Assembly: GCF_000090795.2 (NCBI RefSeq) | Contig: NW_003546407.1 | Location: 47,788 to 100,984 of the forward strand | Direction: 5' to 3' | Length of the DNA: 53,197 bases | DNA from: Amphimedon queenslandica | Taxonomy: Eukaryota; Porifera; Demospongiae; Haplosclerida; Niphatidae | Shown: one piece after another, positions 21,187-31,711 of the stretch | How positions within the stretch are numbered: the first letter of the stretch is position 1 | Layout of the letters: each line of letters starts with the position of its first letter | Translations under genes and position numbers: made by a program | The notes under the pieces: model-generated | The model's database searches: none | What the model saw: the letters and a program-made list of their open reading frames with translations, nothing else | What the model was told of the DNA's origin: nothing

Positions 21187-21282
21187 GGTTGTGTTGCTAA
21201 TCTGTCTACACATAAGGTTAATTGTATCACCCTTGGTTGTGTTGCTAATCTGTCTACACATAAGGTTAATTGTATCACCCTT
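21187..21282 (+). repeat. 48 bp unit, two perfect tandem copies
   Basis: GGTTGTGTTGCTAATCTGTC begins the unit at 21187 and again at 21235; the two units appear identical. 48 bp is 16 codons. It lies just upstream of the HECT-like fragment, in a frame reading GCVANLSTHKVNCITL. Confidence 0.95.
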
Positions 21283-21302
21283 TAAAATTACTTACTAGCA
21301 TT

Positions 21303-22299
21303 GTACTTGAATTGCAACGACTTAGTCAAGGAGTATCCCCTTTCTCTGGAGTTCATTGGAGAGCAGGCATTCGACCTGGGAGGTGTGTCAAGAGATGTGA
21401 TGTCTACCTTTTGGCAGACTACATAGAGAAAGCTTTTAGATGGCAGTAAGCTATTTGTGCCTGTTGTAAGTCCACATGTTGAATTCTCATTGTTACCAGC
21501 TCTTGCAAAAATACTATCGCATGGCTATCCGTGCACAGGTTTTTTCACTAACACAAATTGCTTTCCCTTCACTTGCTGCTATGTTAGCAGGGCCTGGTGT
21601 TGTAATTTGAGGTAATATTCTTGTTGAGTCGTTCCTTGACTGTGGAAGTGACATGGATCGCAGGGTCTTACATGCATCAGTACTGATTGCTACGCATACT
21701 TCTAAATGTTCCTTTCCACATGTTCAGGAATAGCTACTCACATACTCACAGTACTTAGCAATTATGGTTGTCGGCAAATTCCATCACCTATGTCCTATGT
21801 CACCTATGTCAAATTGTGACTGACATAGCTCGTATCTTATTTCTGACAACTCCAATGTCAGCACTATGTATGATCAATTCTGGCATCCCATCGTTGCATC
21901 TACCCTTTAGGTCTACAATATCTCTACCGGACTTGTATCATATTAATTAAACTCTAACTGCCACACCTGCAAAAGTTTTGAATCTTCTAGAGGATCCCTA
22001 CTGCCTAAACAAGGCTCAAAGAATAGTGTTTGGCTATGTGCAACAATTTATTGAAAGTACGACTTTTGAAGAAGTTTGTGTGTTTCTAAGATTTGTTACA
22101 GCCAGTTCTGTATGTACGGCTAAGAAGATTGAAGTAACCTACAGTACATTTTCTGCAGCTGCACAAAGACCAATAGCCCCATATTTGCAGTAACATGCTG
22201 GAGCTTCCAGCTACTTATCAATTCTATCCAGAATTTGTTAAGGAATTGAATTTGGTCTTATCTGATGACACATATACATGAATTATGGATTCTCTGTAA
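21303..22299 (+). pseudogene. HECT-like E3 ubiquitin ligase C-lobe region, broken
   Basis: Blocks in order: PLSLEFIGEQAFDLGGVSRD (21330-21390), LFVPVVSPHVEFSLLPALAK with ILSHGYPCTGFF, a SGIPSLHLPF segment with LPDLYHIN, then NLLEDPYCLNKAQRIVFGY, SEVxxFLRFVT-type text EVCVFLRFVTASSVCTAKK, and RPIAPHICSNMLELP in a shifted frame. The last keeps a His-x-Cys that aligns with the HECT catalytic Cys. It ends LVLSDDTYT, then TGA replacing Trp, then IMDSL and a stop at 22297. HECT ligases transfer ubiquitin through this Cys. Similar HECT-like genes of the G2E3 type are greatly expanded in sponges and cnidarians. At least four lesions. It could be a retro- or transposon-captured fragment. Confidence 0.7.
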
Positions 22300-22689
22300 C
22301 TTTTTGGACCACAATTATTGATACTATTATTAGTTAAAGTTGTTTAATCACTTGTTGGGCATACATATATCAATGCTTCCATTTTCTGTTGCATTTTAAT
22401 CATCTTATTAAAAATTAACAACAAATCCTTATTCTTCACTTAGTTTAAACATGGACAATGGTTTTTTAAAAAGTTAACTGTTTCTTCATAAAAGTTAATT
22501 CCATAATAATCTGTCTGCCTTGTAAGGTCAATAGATTGCCAGAATCGTGCATACTCATTTTCTGAAATGTTAATTCTTGTATCTGGTACTTCTAAGGCTT
22601 ATTATAAATAATATTCAATGTTATTATAGTATACATGCATGCCTCATGATCATCATCAATATTAGGTAAGTCACAGTTTTTTATCCCAT
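22300..22689. other. No recognised gene
   Basis: Short AT-rich spacer. TGTAACTTTTTGG at 22296 and GTTACA at 24220-24225 are weakly inverted and could be ends of the integrase-type element, but the match is only about 6 bp and no target duplication was seen. Confidence 0.25.
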
Positions 22690-24097
22690 ACTCATCATCT
22701 ACATTAGAAAAATATCCATAGCCTCCAAGCCACTATTCCTAAGATGCAAACAACCAGCATTGAAGTTGAAGAGTTGCAATGGTGTATGGTTTCTCTCTCT
22801 GTGTGCAGACCATGCATGTTCCAGCCATCTTTAAATGGTAGTAAAGACTTATTTATTATTTCAAGGAATACATGGTGAAGAGCAAAGAAATGAAGTTATT
22901 TACTGGATTTAACTCTCTTCTCTTCCAATAAGGAAAACAGCCTATAGTACAACTGTGTAACGCATTGGTGCATATCTCTCCAGATTCATTCTATCCTTTG
23001 ATTATGGACTGAACTACCCGCTATGATACTGCCTGTTCCGTGGCCATGATGTTGTAACTGAAACTGGGCCACCCATGTATTGTCAAGACCTTGATCAGTC
23101 CTAACCCTTGAAGGAATACCATATTTTCTAACAGCTTCAGTAAAACAACTCAGAACAGTAGAGGACTTGTTATTTGTGGAACATTTTATGAAAACAATTA
23201 GGCGACTATATCTGTCAATGCCACAATGTGTGACAAACCTCAATTGTACTGCTTGTGGTGCCCATCCTCATATAAAAAGTTTTAAATAAATTTCTTTAAA
23301 ACATAGTTAACAGATTTAATGATAATAAAAATTAATGTGCAATTCATTATATTTACCTAAATGCCATAAAGAGTTTGGTCCAGGTACTGAGTAAGGTCGG
23401 CGATAAGTGGTATTCTGACGCCACCGAAGTGCAATGTGAAGGGGGTCAATTCTTCTATTGACTTATCGTACTCTATCCCGTGACATGATGACACCCATTG
23501 CTCTTAAATGTTCCATAAACATAGTTTTGCCACAATAAGGAGTGCCATGACGTAACTGTTCAAGAAGCCCTGTCAATTCTGCATCGCTAACAGCTCTGTT
23601 AGGGGTTTCTAATAAACAATAACCTCTCTTTGTCGATATCACGTCATACGTGACACACGAAGTAGTTCACTGATTTTAGTACAGGAAAAGTTCAATGATC
23701 GCAAATACACTATCTGAGTCCTTTCCACAAAAAATTTTGGACAACCTCTGCCAGGACCATTAATGAGTTGAGCTTCATATCTGATTGCCACAGATGTTGA
23801 ACCTAACTGATCCAAATATGTATCCCAGTAACACAGGAGAGATAATATACAAGTGAAAAGTTCATCAGTCATTCGTTTGTACCTTTGCAAAATCTCTTCT
23901 TCGTCAGGTTCAAGTTCAATTTCATGCTCACAAGCAATACAAAGCCTCTTGTTGATTATTGTCACACTTGTAAATCCATGCTTTAGTTTCTCTATGGCAT
24001 AATTCACATATGTTTCATTACCCACTCCAATCTGATTCTGATAAGAGTCAAAAAGACTGCTTAATTTTGAGAAGAAATTACAGCAGCTAGAGTCCAT
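22690..24097 (-). pseudogene. Integrase-type (rve/DDE) transposase, Ginger or IS3EU-like
   Basis: The first exon-like frame 24097-23639 ends in an HTH-like RTQIVYLRSLNFSCTKISEL segment with GPGRGCPKF before it. It continues ELTGLLEQLRHGTPYCGKTM and GVIMSRDRV, then PGPNSLWHL. A 60-90 bp AT-rich interruption near 23360-23275 looks like an intron. After it come DGHHKQYN (first Asp), FVTHCGIDRYSRLIVFIKCS, PSRVRTDQGLDN (second Asp) and SSVHNQRIE (catalytic Glu). Further down are INKSLLPFKDGWNMHG and TPLQLFNFNAGC. This is the fold of retroviral-type integrases in cut-and-paste form. Frame slips near the first Asp and after 22985, with stops in the tail, make it nonfunctional. The superfamily name (Ginger versus IS3EU) is uncertain. 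Confidence 0.7.
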
Positions 24098-24164
24098 AAT
24101 GAAACAAAACAGTAAACCAGTCTCTTATAAGTACACCCATACCCATTCCTGCTTACGAAGTGAC

Positions 24165-24197
24165 GTTCTAAGCTTACAATGTGATATAAGCTTAGAA
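24165..24197. repeat. Short palindrome
   Basis: TTCTAAGCTTA and TAAGCTTAGAA are separated by about 9 bases, upstream of the integrase-type gene start. It could be an internal operator-like or end repeat; function unknown. Confidence 0.6.
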
Positions 24198-24242
24198 TGT
24201 GACATCATAGTTTGGGAATTTTGTTACAGTGTACTATACACG

Positions 24243-24619
24243 TGCCATAGAAACCAATGGAGAAATAAAGCAGGCATGGTCTTGAAGCAACTAAGACAGG
24301 GAGCGTGTTTTCTCCCATTTCTCTGTCTCGAGCAAGCCTAAAGCCTACAGGATACCTGAAGTAGGACCTGCAGAAGGCATTCATAAAGTCAAACTGTCGT
24401 GTTTTTGTACTTTTAAGCCTTCTTGACCATGCAAAGCAATGCAGAACAGAAGTGGGTGTGGTCTCGAGGTGGTGATACTAGTCTCTATTTCTTTTTTTAT
24501 TTTCTTGTGAAATATTGAAAGTTCTAATTTATTGCTTGACCTTGTCTAGACACTTGCTCTATTGTTTGCTGTCATAATTACTGTTCATTATTGTTGTTTT
24601 ATATTTCTGATAAAGTTCA
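24243..24619 (-). repeat. Repeat Z, copy 2, left fragment (inverted)
   Basis: The reverse complement matches 27590-28010: blocks AATGAACAGTAATTATGACA, CAATAGAGCAAGTGT, GAGACCACRCCCACTT, and CTCCATTGGTTTCTATGGCA. It is cut on the right by the Harbinger element at 24623. Ten bases of it (GATACATTAC) survive between Harbinger and X2, and the rest resumes at 34669. Confidence 0.8.
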
Positions 24620-24866
24620 TAATACCCAATTTACACTGCACGTTTTTAATCTAACGTCAACAGAACTAGGTTTAGTCCTTCTATTTAGCCCCTGTTTACA
24701 CTATAACTATCATACAAAGTTTTTTGGGCGGAGAAATTATCATTAATAGTTAATTCAGTAAGATAAAATGGAGGTTCAACTCATGAAACTGATCCTGATG
24801 AAAAAGCAAGCTTATCGTTATTCTACCGTCCGATATTCTTTTCTGAAGAGGTTAGGAAGGTTTTGA

Positions 24867-25898
24867 TTGATGCAAAAGAGGAAGAAATCAATTTTTCTGA
24901 TCTTAATACTAGTAACAACACTGTCATCTCAACTTCATGTAGAAAGATCTTTGTGGGTGAAAGAAAGGCAGTCTAACTTTTGGCAATACATTCTGAATCG
25001 TACTTTCAATAATAAGGACTGGTATAAAAACTTCAGAATGAGAAAAGAGACTTTTATGTACTTATGTAAAGAATTGGATAAAGAAGTGCGTAAAAAAGAT
25101 ACTCACCTTCGTTGTGCCATCACTGTTGAGTTAAGAGTTGCAATTATAATCTGGTTTCTCTCTACTGGTACACCGTACAGAGTTCTGGCACATTTATTTG
25201 GTGTATCCAGATCATCTATTTGTCTTATTATCAGGCAAGTATGTACTGCAATTGTTAAAGTTTTAATGAGGAAGTACATCAAATATCCATCAGGAAGTGC
25301 TCTTATTTCTGTAATAGATGGTTTTAAGGCTAAGTGTGGGTTTCCTAATTGTGGAGGTGCAATAGATGGTAGTCATATACCCATCTCTTCACCTGTGGAA
25401 TTTCATAGTGATTACTACAACAGAAAAGGATGGTACCCAATGATAATTCAGGCAGTAGCTGACCATAATGATCGTTTTCTGAACATTTATATTGGTTGGC
25501 CTGGTAGTGTCCACGATGCACATGTTTTTGTTAACTCTCCCATTTATAATAAAGGGATGGATGGAAATTTATTTAATGGCCTAACAAGGAATGTTTGTAA
25601 TACAAATCTGCCAATAACTTTACTTGGTGACTCTGCATATCCCTTGCTTCCATGTCTGACGAAACCATTTCCCCACAATTGTTTCTTAACACTGGAACAG
25701 CAACAGTATAATTACAACTTATCAAAGGCATGTATTGTTATAGAAAACGCATTTGGGAGACTAAAGTTTAGGTGGAGATGTTTGATGAAGCGTCTCGATT
25801 TAAAACCTGAAAATTCAGTTTCTATTATATCAGCTAGTTGCATATTACACAATGTATGTGAAGTACATGGTGATGATTTGACCCCGCTTGGATGATAA
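24867..25898 (+). CDS. PIF/Harbinger transposase (HARBI1-like, DDE_Tnp_4)
   Basis: 342 codons. HTH-like segment LSTGTPYRVLAHLFGVSRSS. The three catalytic residues are visible: Asp in GAIDGSHIPI (about residue 167), Asp in LLGDSAYPLLP (about 250), and Glu in IENAFGRLKFRWRCLMKRL (about 290). VADHNDRFLNIYIGWPGSVHDA is the classic block between them. It cuts and pastes the element with TWA target preference, together with the Myb-like partner. The frame ends at a TGA after LTPLG. In the +1 frame the protein would continue DDNVSDSIFPHPHEM to MEASVIRDTLVSYFKS (stop near 26030), so a one-base slip has removed about 50 C-terminal residues. The N-terminal start is uncertain; an upstream ATG at 24769 opens a different frame. 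Confidence 0.9.
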
Positions 25899-26161
25899 TG
25901 TTTCTGATTCTATCTTCCCTCATCCTCATGAGATGACAAGTATTGCTGTTACACAAGCACCACAATCAGATCTAAGCAAAATGGAAGCATCTGTTATTCG
26001 TGACACGCTAGTTAGTTATTTCAAGTCATAATTACTAATTGATGGTTAAACATTTTGACTAAATAAAAATTTTGATTAAAGATTAAATAAAAAATTTGAT
26101 TAAACGAACATTTTGATTAAATAGCAATTGATTGAATAGGTTATGTTTTTTTTAGTAATAA

Positions 26162-27007
26162 TTAGTTGTTACCATTGAATGCCGAAAAGTCCATACATGT
26201 ATTATTGTTAGGAGGAGCAAATGGAAAACTTCCCCTTGTAGAATGCTGCAACATTTGCCACATGTTCATATCATGATATCTCTCCCTTTGCAACCTCTTC
26301 TCTTCCATTTCTATTCTTTTCTTCTCCATTTCCATCTCCATCATCATCTGCTTCTCTTCTAACTCAAGAAACTTAGATTCCAACTCCCTTTGGCCATCCA
26401 TAAATTTGCCAATAACTAGCTCCAAACTTTTTTCTAGCTTCGTTGCAGGTTTTCGACGTTTCGCTGTAGAATTATTCTGGTCACATCTATGCTTCATGAT
26501 GACACTTGAGGTATCAGACACTGATGACGATGGACTACTAATATTACCTATAGCACCTGGCTCAACAGGATTGTCAGTCTGTGATTCATCGCTTTCATCT
26601 AATGGTTCTTCAGTGTCTCCTTCACAAAGTTCGTCTTCATTTGTTACAATACCTTGTTCAGAGCTTATAGATATTGAAGGGCTGGTAGCTGGTTTGACAC
26701 TAAGAATAGCATCAAGCTCCTCAAAAAACTTGCATGTTTTACGTTTAATCCCAGTAACGTTATTTTTGTCCTTTACTTTTCTATAGTCCTTCTTCAACTT
26801 CTTTATTTTATCACGACACTGACCAGTTGTCCTCTTGTAGCCACTATTGTTTAAAGATTTGCTTATTTTCTCAAAAACCAACTTATTTCTGGGACCTTCA
26901 AGTTCTTCTTGTATTATATCATCAGACCAAAGACAGATTAATTCTACAGTTTCTTCAACAGTCCAATTCTTCCTCAGTTGAATAGGTTCATTAAGTCTCT
27001 CTGCCAT
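26162..27007 (-). CDS. Harbinger Myb/SANT-like DNA-binding partner protein
   Basis: 281 codons, uninterrupted. Residues 10-100 form a trihelical Myb/SANT-like (MADF-like) domain: RKNWTVEETVELICLWSDD, then KSLNNSGYKRTTGQCRDK and IKKLKKDYRKVKDKNN. A Ser/Glu/Asp-rich linker (130-185) and a basic KRRKPATKLEKS follow. From 195 to 250 is a Met/Glu/Lys coiled coil (KQMMMEMEMEKKRIEMEEKR). In the superfamily this protein brings the transposase to the nucleus and to element ends. It reads towards the transposase gene. The start MAERLNEP lies 240 bp inside the right TIR. Looks functional. Confidence 0.88.
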   Translation of the reverse strand: MAERLNEPIQLRKNWTVEETVELICLWSDDIIQEELEGPRNKLVFEKISKSLNNSGYKRTTGQCRDKIKKLKKDYRKVKDKNNVTGIKRKTCKFFEELDAILSVKPATSPSISISSEQGIVTNEDELCEGDTEEPLDESDESQTDNPVEPGAIGNISSPSSSVSDTSSVIMKHRCDQNNSTAKRRKPATKLEKSLELVIGKFMDGQRELESKFLELEEKQMMMEMEMEKKRIEMEEKRLQRERYHDMNMWQMLQHSTRGSFPFAPPNNNTCMDFSAFNGNN

Positions 27008-27384
27008 TTTAAAATAGGAGGGGTTTTAATCACATGTCTCAAGTTATTAAGGTTAATACCCATGTTTGCATATCGCGTTTACACATCAATTTTTAACCCA
27101 GGCTAAATGTTTCAATAGGGCTCTTTATCAGGGCCAGTATTAGTCCGGGTCAATTGATATACCCCAGTTTAGATTGCGTTTACACAGAATTTGTAACCCA
27201 GGGTCAGACGTAAACTAAGCCTAAATTTGGTAGTGTAAACAGGGTATAAGATACATTACTAGTCTTGTGCAGCCAGACCATTCCCCAGCCTACAGACATT
27301 TGAATGGACGGTGGGGAAGGGTCAGGTAGATTGAATTGGTTCGACTAGTTCAAAGGATAACTGTGAAATGGTTGATGAAAATTA

Positions 27385-28250
27385 ACTCTGGTGGACAGGG
27401 TTGATATTTCTTTAAATAACTGCATGAGCAGTAGTTTGCAATGTTGCGATAGCAGCTACATACATTTGCTAAAAGATGAAGATAGTAACCAAAAATGAGA
27501 AATGCATTTTGTTATGGGACAGAGGCACACTTAAAGTATTTGTACGGTTCCAAACCATTCCATAAGTCACCATTTTAGTAATAATGCTGTAATGTAGCTT
27601 AGAAATTTTATCACAAATATAAAGCAGCAATAATGAACAGTAATTATGACATTAAACAATAGAGCAAGTGTGTATATACAATGTCTAGCAATGAATTAGA
27701 GCTTTCCTCATTTAACAAGTGAAGGAAATAAGAAAGATAGCCTAGTATAACTACATCGATACCACGCCCACTTTTCATCTCTATTGCTTTGCATGGTCAA
27801 TAAGGCTTAAAAACACAAAAGCATGATGGTTTGACATTATGAATGCCTTCTTCAAGTCCTACTCCATGTATCCTGTAGGTTGTTGGCTTGTTCTCTTGAT
27901 AGAGACAGAGAAATGGAAAAAAACGCACTCCCTATTTGAGTTGCTTTGAGACCACGCCCACTTAATGTCTCCATTGGTTTCTATGGCAGGTGGTAGGCAA
28001 AACTGTTTCCCTTCTTTCAAGGCACTTCACATACTTTTAGCTACTTGTGATACCTTTTTGGACTCCTCGTACATTGAAGAGTAAGAATATGTTTGCTATT
28101 TTTTGAGCACTTTGTGTATGAGTTGCGCAGCAAGCCCTGTTTGTAGCCTAAATATATGATGATGGTTACTGCCTGTGTAACGTAGTAGAGTGACAAGCCA
28201 GCAGCTTGTAACTATAGTAACTGTAAGAAGGTTAGAAAGAGACTAGAAAC
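27385..28250 (+). repeat. Repeat Z, copy 3, inside X2
   Basis: The fullest copy: it starts near CTGGTGGACAGGGTTGATA and includes TTATGGGACAGAGGCACACTT, TGAACAGTAATTATGACA, CTTTGAGACCACGCCCACTT, and ends near CAGCAGCTTGTAACTATAG. It occupies the space between the X2 left TIR and the helicase fragment, so Z either inserted into X2 or was captured in it. No ORF recognised. Confidence 0.7.
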
Positions 28251-28460
28251 TCTCTACTTTGCCCGTAAAACCAGTTTTAAAACATTTATACACATAACAA
28301 AGCATGCACGACTATAGTCGCTCATATGCAATTATTAATGTTGTGGGTGCAGACTATAGTCGTGAGTTTGCGTCAAAAAGTTAATCGTCAGAATTTGTCT
28401 ATCATAAATAATAATAATAATAGTTAAATAATATTAATAATTGTATACTGATATATAACA

Positions 28461-28850
28461 ATGGCAACTGATAGTTTGATGCCTACAATTCTTAAAGTTG
28501 GCACTAATCTCGCCTTCCTTTTGAAAGGGAAACAGATAGAAGCAATCAATGCCTTGTCAGTGGGAAAGATGTGTTCGTCTCTTTACCACGGGCTGTGGGA
28601 AGTCCATTATATATGCTTCATTACCATCAGTTTTGGATATCATAAAAGGTATGCAGGCAATTGGGACAATCAGTGTATCTTTAATGGAAGAGAGGCTCAA
28701 TAGTTGTTTGTGTGAGTCCACTTACCTCATTGATGATGGACCGGAGTACCAAATTTACACCAAGGGGTATTGAAACAGAATTTGTTGGAGGAGACCAACA
28801 TGATGACGATGCCATAAAAAGAGTGTTACAAGAGAAAGTTTAGCTTGTAG
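28461..28850 (+). pseudogene. RecQ-like helicase N-terminal fragment (X2)
   Basis: Starts MATDSLMPTILKVGTNLAF with LLKGKQIEAINALSVGKD, then Walker A LP-GCGKSIIYASLPSVLD after a one-base slip. A downstream frame reads GSIVVCVSPLTSLMMDRSTK, FTPRGIETEFVGGDQHDDD and IKRVLQEKV, then stops at about 28841. Each piece aligns with the X1 helicase (KLPTGYGKSLIYGLLPSVFD; ICVSPLVSLMMDQKAKFTP). The DEAH box, motif III and the second lobe are absent, so the gene was truncated within lobe 1. Confidence 0.8.
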
Positions 28851-29051
28851 TTTGCTCTTAGGCTTTTTATGAGATTCAATCGTGGATTCCATCACAGAGT
28901 CGATCAACGTACATATACACACGTGTAAAAATCACTTACTCGAATTGGCCAATTTTAAATATTTCTCTTTAATTGATAATAATGACTATTTTTGTTACTA
29001 TTATTCTAAAATGTCTTTCCACTACAACAACAGAGCATCATGAATAATTTA
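28851..29051. other. Spacer between convergent helicase fragment and BEN-like gene
   Basis: AT-rich. No feature seen. Confidence 0.3.
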
Positions 29052-31112
29052 TTATGTATGTAGCATTAAAGATTTCTTTTGAAGGCCACTAGCATGATAA
29101 TTAATTGCATTAATGCACTTTGTCCACAATGTTTTAAACTTCACTGTATTATCTGAATAAAGAGTTAGCATCTTTTGCTTTAAGGCATCAACTTTTTCTA
29201 CTGGTAATCACTTATTACCTGTAAGTCCATACACTGTGCATTGTTTTAACACTTCTGTGCCAAAGTAAGATTCGACAGCTAATCTAACAGCTAGTCTTCC
29301 TGCATTTCTGTACTTGGGATATTTACGAACTACAACATCTGGGTCTAGCACTAATGGCTCTTGAAATACTGGCGACTGACCTTGTAATGACATCTAATTA
29401 CATACAGGTGGAGCAAGCGGTGGTGGAGAATCTGACAAGGGTGGAGCTCCTGATGGAGTAATAACTGGCTGATGAATTAAAAGGACTGAGTAGTCAATTG
29501 TTGTACCAAAGTGAGAGATTGCTGAACAGGAGTAATTGACTGGTGAACAGGAGTTACTGGCTGGTGAACAGGAGTGACTGGCTGGTGAACAGGAGTGACT
29601 GGCTGCTGAACAGGAGTGACTGGCTGCTGAACAGGAGTGATTGGCTGCTGAATAGGAGTGACTGGCTGGTGAACAGGAGTGATTGGCTGCTGAACAGGAG
29701 CGACTGGCTGGTGAACAGGAGTGACTGGCTGCTGAACAAGAGCAACTGGCTGGTGAACAGGAGTGACTGGCTGGTTAACAGGAGTGACTGGCTGGTGAAC
29801 TGGAGCGACTGGCTGGTGAACAGGAGTGATTGGCTGCTAAGCAGGAGTGACTGGTTGCTGAACAGGAGCGACTGGTTGCTGAACAGGAGTGACTGGTTGC
29901 TGAACAGGAGCGACTGGCTGCTAAACAGGAGTGATTGGCTGCTGAATAGGAGCGACTGGCTGGTGAACTGGAGTGATTGGCTGCTGAACAGGAGCGACTG
30001 GCTGGTGAACATGAGTGATTGGCTGCTGAACAAGAGCAACTGGCTGGTGAACAGGAGTGACTGGCTGGTTAACAGGAGTGCTTGGCTGGTGAACTGGAGC
30101 GACTGGCTGGTGAACAGGAGTGATTGGCTGCTGAGCAGGAGTGACTGGTTGCTGAACAGGAGTGACTGCTTGCGGAACAGGAGCGACTGGCTGCTGAACA
30201 GGAGTGATTGGCTGCTGAACAGGAGCGACTGGCTGGTGAAGAGGAGTCACTGGCAAATCAATATCTGGCGGAGGTGAATTCATATAATGTCGAACAGAAT
30301 GTCAAGTAACTGGCATCAATTGATGCTGGGTCTCACGACTCTGTTAATAGATGTGATACATGTCAAGTAAACATGTACTTACAATTTTCCCAAATAAGTG
30401 TGTGGCTATGTTTCAGTTCTGTGACATTAAAAAAGAGTACTGGTTCTCGAACTTCTCAACTCTACATGCTAAGGAATTTAAATGCTTCTACATGTATAGA
30501 AATAATCACAAATAATCATGTTGTTTTTGAAAAAAGAAATTTTACCCTGGCCAAAGCTTGAACAAGTAGAAGGTGCTTCTAATATTCCATCAGGATTAAA
30601 ACCTGTACTGCAAGGTGATACGTAATCCGTAGCAGTGGATATAACAGGTGTTACAGTAGGCGGGCACATGTTATTTGATGGCAAAGAAGAATTAGCTGAT
30701 GAAAGAACAAAAGAAGTTTCAGTACTTTGTTTGGTACCAGAAAGTACTAACGAAGATACAGCATCGATTTTGAATGTTTCCTCTGAGTGTATAATAGGAA
30801 TAATAATGCAATATTAACACTAGCTCACTTTTATTTTTCCTTTGCTTCTGTGGTTCTGTTTTCTTCTTTTCTTGCTTCTTGAAATTTGTAGATTAAAGTA
30901 TAAGTTTAACAAATGGTAATCACTTTACTTTGTTTTAAACTTACGATCAGCTTTCTTCTTTCGTTTTTTAGGAGGTGGCTTACTAACCACTGGCTCTTCA
31001 TTTTCTTTAAAACTATCCCCGCTATCATCATCCCACACTCCCTCTAGAAAGTCTGGAGTATATACGCCAGCAAGAAATTGGCCTTCTACATTCATACAGT
31101 CATCTTTACTAC
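29052..31112 (-). CDS. BEN-domain-like protein with heptapeptide-repeat linker (X2), multi-exon, one in-frame stop in the BEN region
   Basis: The first visible exon 31112-30955 (acceptor ACTATAG, donor GTAAGT) encodes KDDCMNVEGQFLAGVYTPDF, an acidic stretch, and the nuclear-signal-like PPPKKRKKKAD. A second exon at about 30830-30545 is Ser/Thr rich (LSSANSSLPSNNMCPPTVTP). From 30283 the frame enters the repeat VTPVQQP for about 245 residues. It ends in a BEN-like domain: PDVVVRKYPKYRNAGRLAVR, LAVESYFGTEVLKQCTVYG, then TGA, LPVEKVDALKQKMLTLY and KFKTLWTKCINAINYH, stop at 29052. BEN domains bind DNA or chromatin. Besides the TGA, at least two in-frame stops interrupt the repeat (TAA near 29920), so this allele is probably broken. 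First exon and promoter not identified. Confidence 0.6.
29521..30255. repeat. 21 bp minisatellite, about 35 units
   Basis: Unit GACTGGCTGSTGAACAGGAGT (21 bp) varies at a few positions (C/G in GCTGCTG or GCTGGTG; GTGACT, GCGACT or GTGATT). On minus it encodes the heptad PVTPVQQ/PVAPVHQ. Because 21 is divisible by 3, other frames also stay open as artefacts. There are higher-order blocks: 29690-29850 and 30000-30160 share the same variant order. Confidence 0.95.
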
Positions 31113-31711
31113 CTATAGTAATATAAAAGCTTAGTATACTCTATGGCACTAAACTAGGCTATACCATATGTGACAATATTCCTTTGTACAACTTGCTCTT
31201 CTCTGTCACATCACAATTTAGCCACATCTCTGTCCATGTTTTCTTCTGTGATTGCATTCCCACTGATCACTGACAGTCTTATCGACCATGAAGTAAACCA
31301 TGTAGAAAGGAGCTACATCGAATCAGTAGAGTGAAGTAGTAACCCAGGCTTGCGCAAAGCCATAGTCACTTACAATTTCTATCATTAGACATTTGCTGTC
31401 TTAGGCTCATCTTGCAAAGTTAAATGTATGAGTAAAGAATAAAATCACCGCTTCCTTGACTTCCTGATGGCTGCTACGCGTCTTCTACCCTTCTCTTTAG
31501 ACAGTAGACAACACCGCGCGGGCTAAGGTGGCAACGACACCCATACCACGACCAAATTGATCTTCGTTACTGTACTCTCTAATTGCACAACGATGCATCA
31601 CAAGGGAAGGGTACTAACTACTCTAATAAGCACATTTCCAAGAGTAGAAGTAGCAAAGATACCGCGCAGCTACTTAGCCAATTTAAACAAAAAAACTTAG
31701 AATAAATTTTA
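31113..31711. other. Intergenic between BEN-like gene and DUF6589 3' end
   Basis: No ORF recognised. The GC-richer 31440-31560 could hold the BEN-like gene's promoter or first exon. Not resolved. Confidence 0.3.

Larger units (their letters stand above)
24623..27246 (+). mobile_element. PIF/Harbinger element, near-intact, TAA TSD
   Basis: TSD TAA at 24620-24622 and 27247-27249. Ends: TACCCAATTTACACTG (left) and, read inwards, TACCCTGTTTACACTACC (right). It carries the two genes expected of the superfamily in convergent orientation: a DDE transposase (plus) and a Myb/SANT-like protein (minus). CCCTGTTTACACTA recurs internally at about 24690, a subterminal repeat. Length 2624 bp. Confidence 0.92.

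Noticed and set aside
24867..25895. Harbinger transposase as a domesticated HARBI1 host gene
   Set aside because: It lies between intact TIRs with a TAA duplication and beside its Myb partner, with a terminal frameshift, so it is a transposon gene.
26406..26786. 126-codon plus ORF
   Set aside because: Antisense shadow of the Myb/SANT-like gene.
29521..30255. Resemblance to a CRISPR array
   Set aside because: Contiguous 21 bp minisatellite with no unique spacers, in a eukaryotic coding region.
29543..30277. Long plus-strand frame of NRSDWLL heptads and a second minus frame of LLFSSQS heptads
   Set aside because: Both come from the 21 bp minisatellite, which keeps several frames open. The minus PVTPVQQ frame is preferred because it leads into the BEN-like domain.
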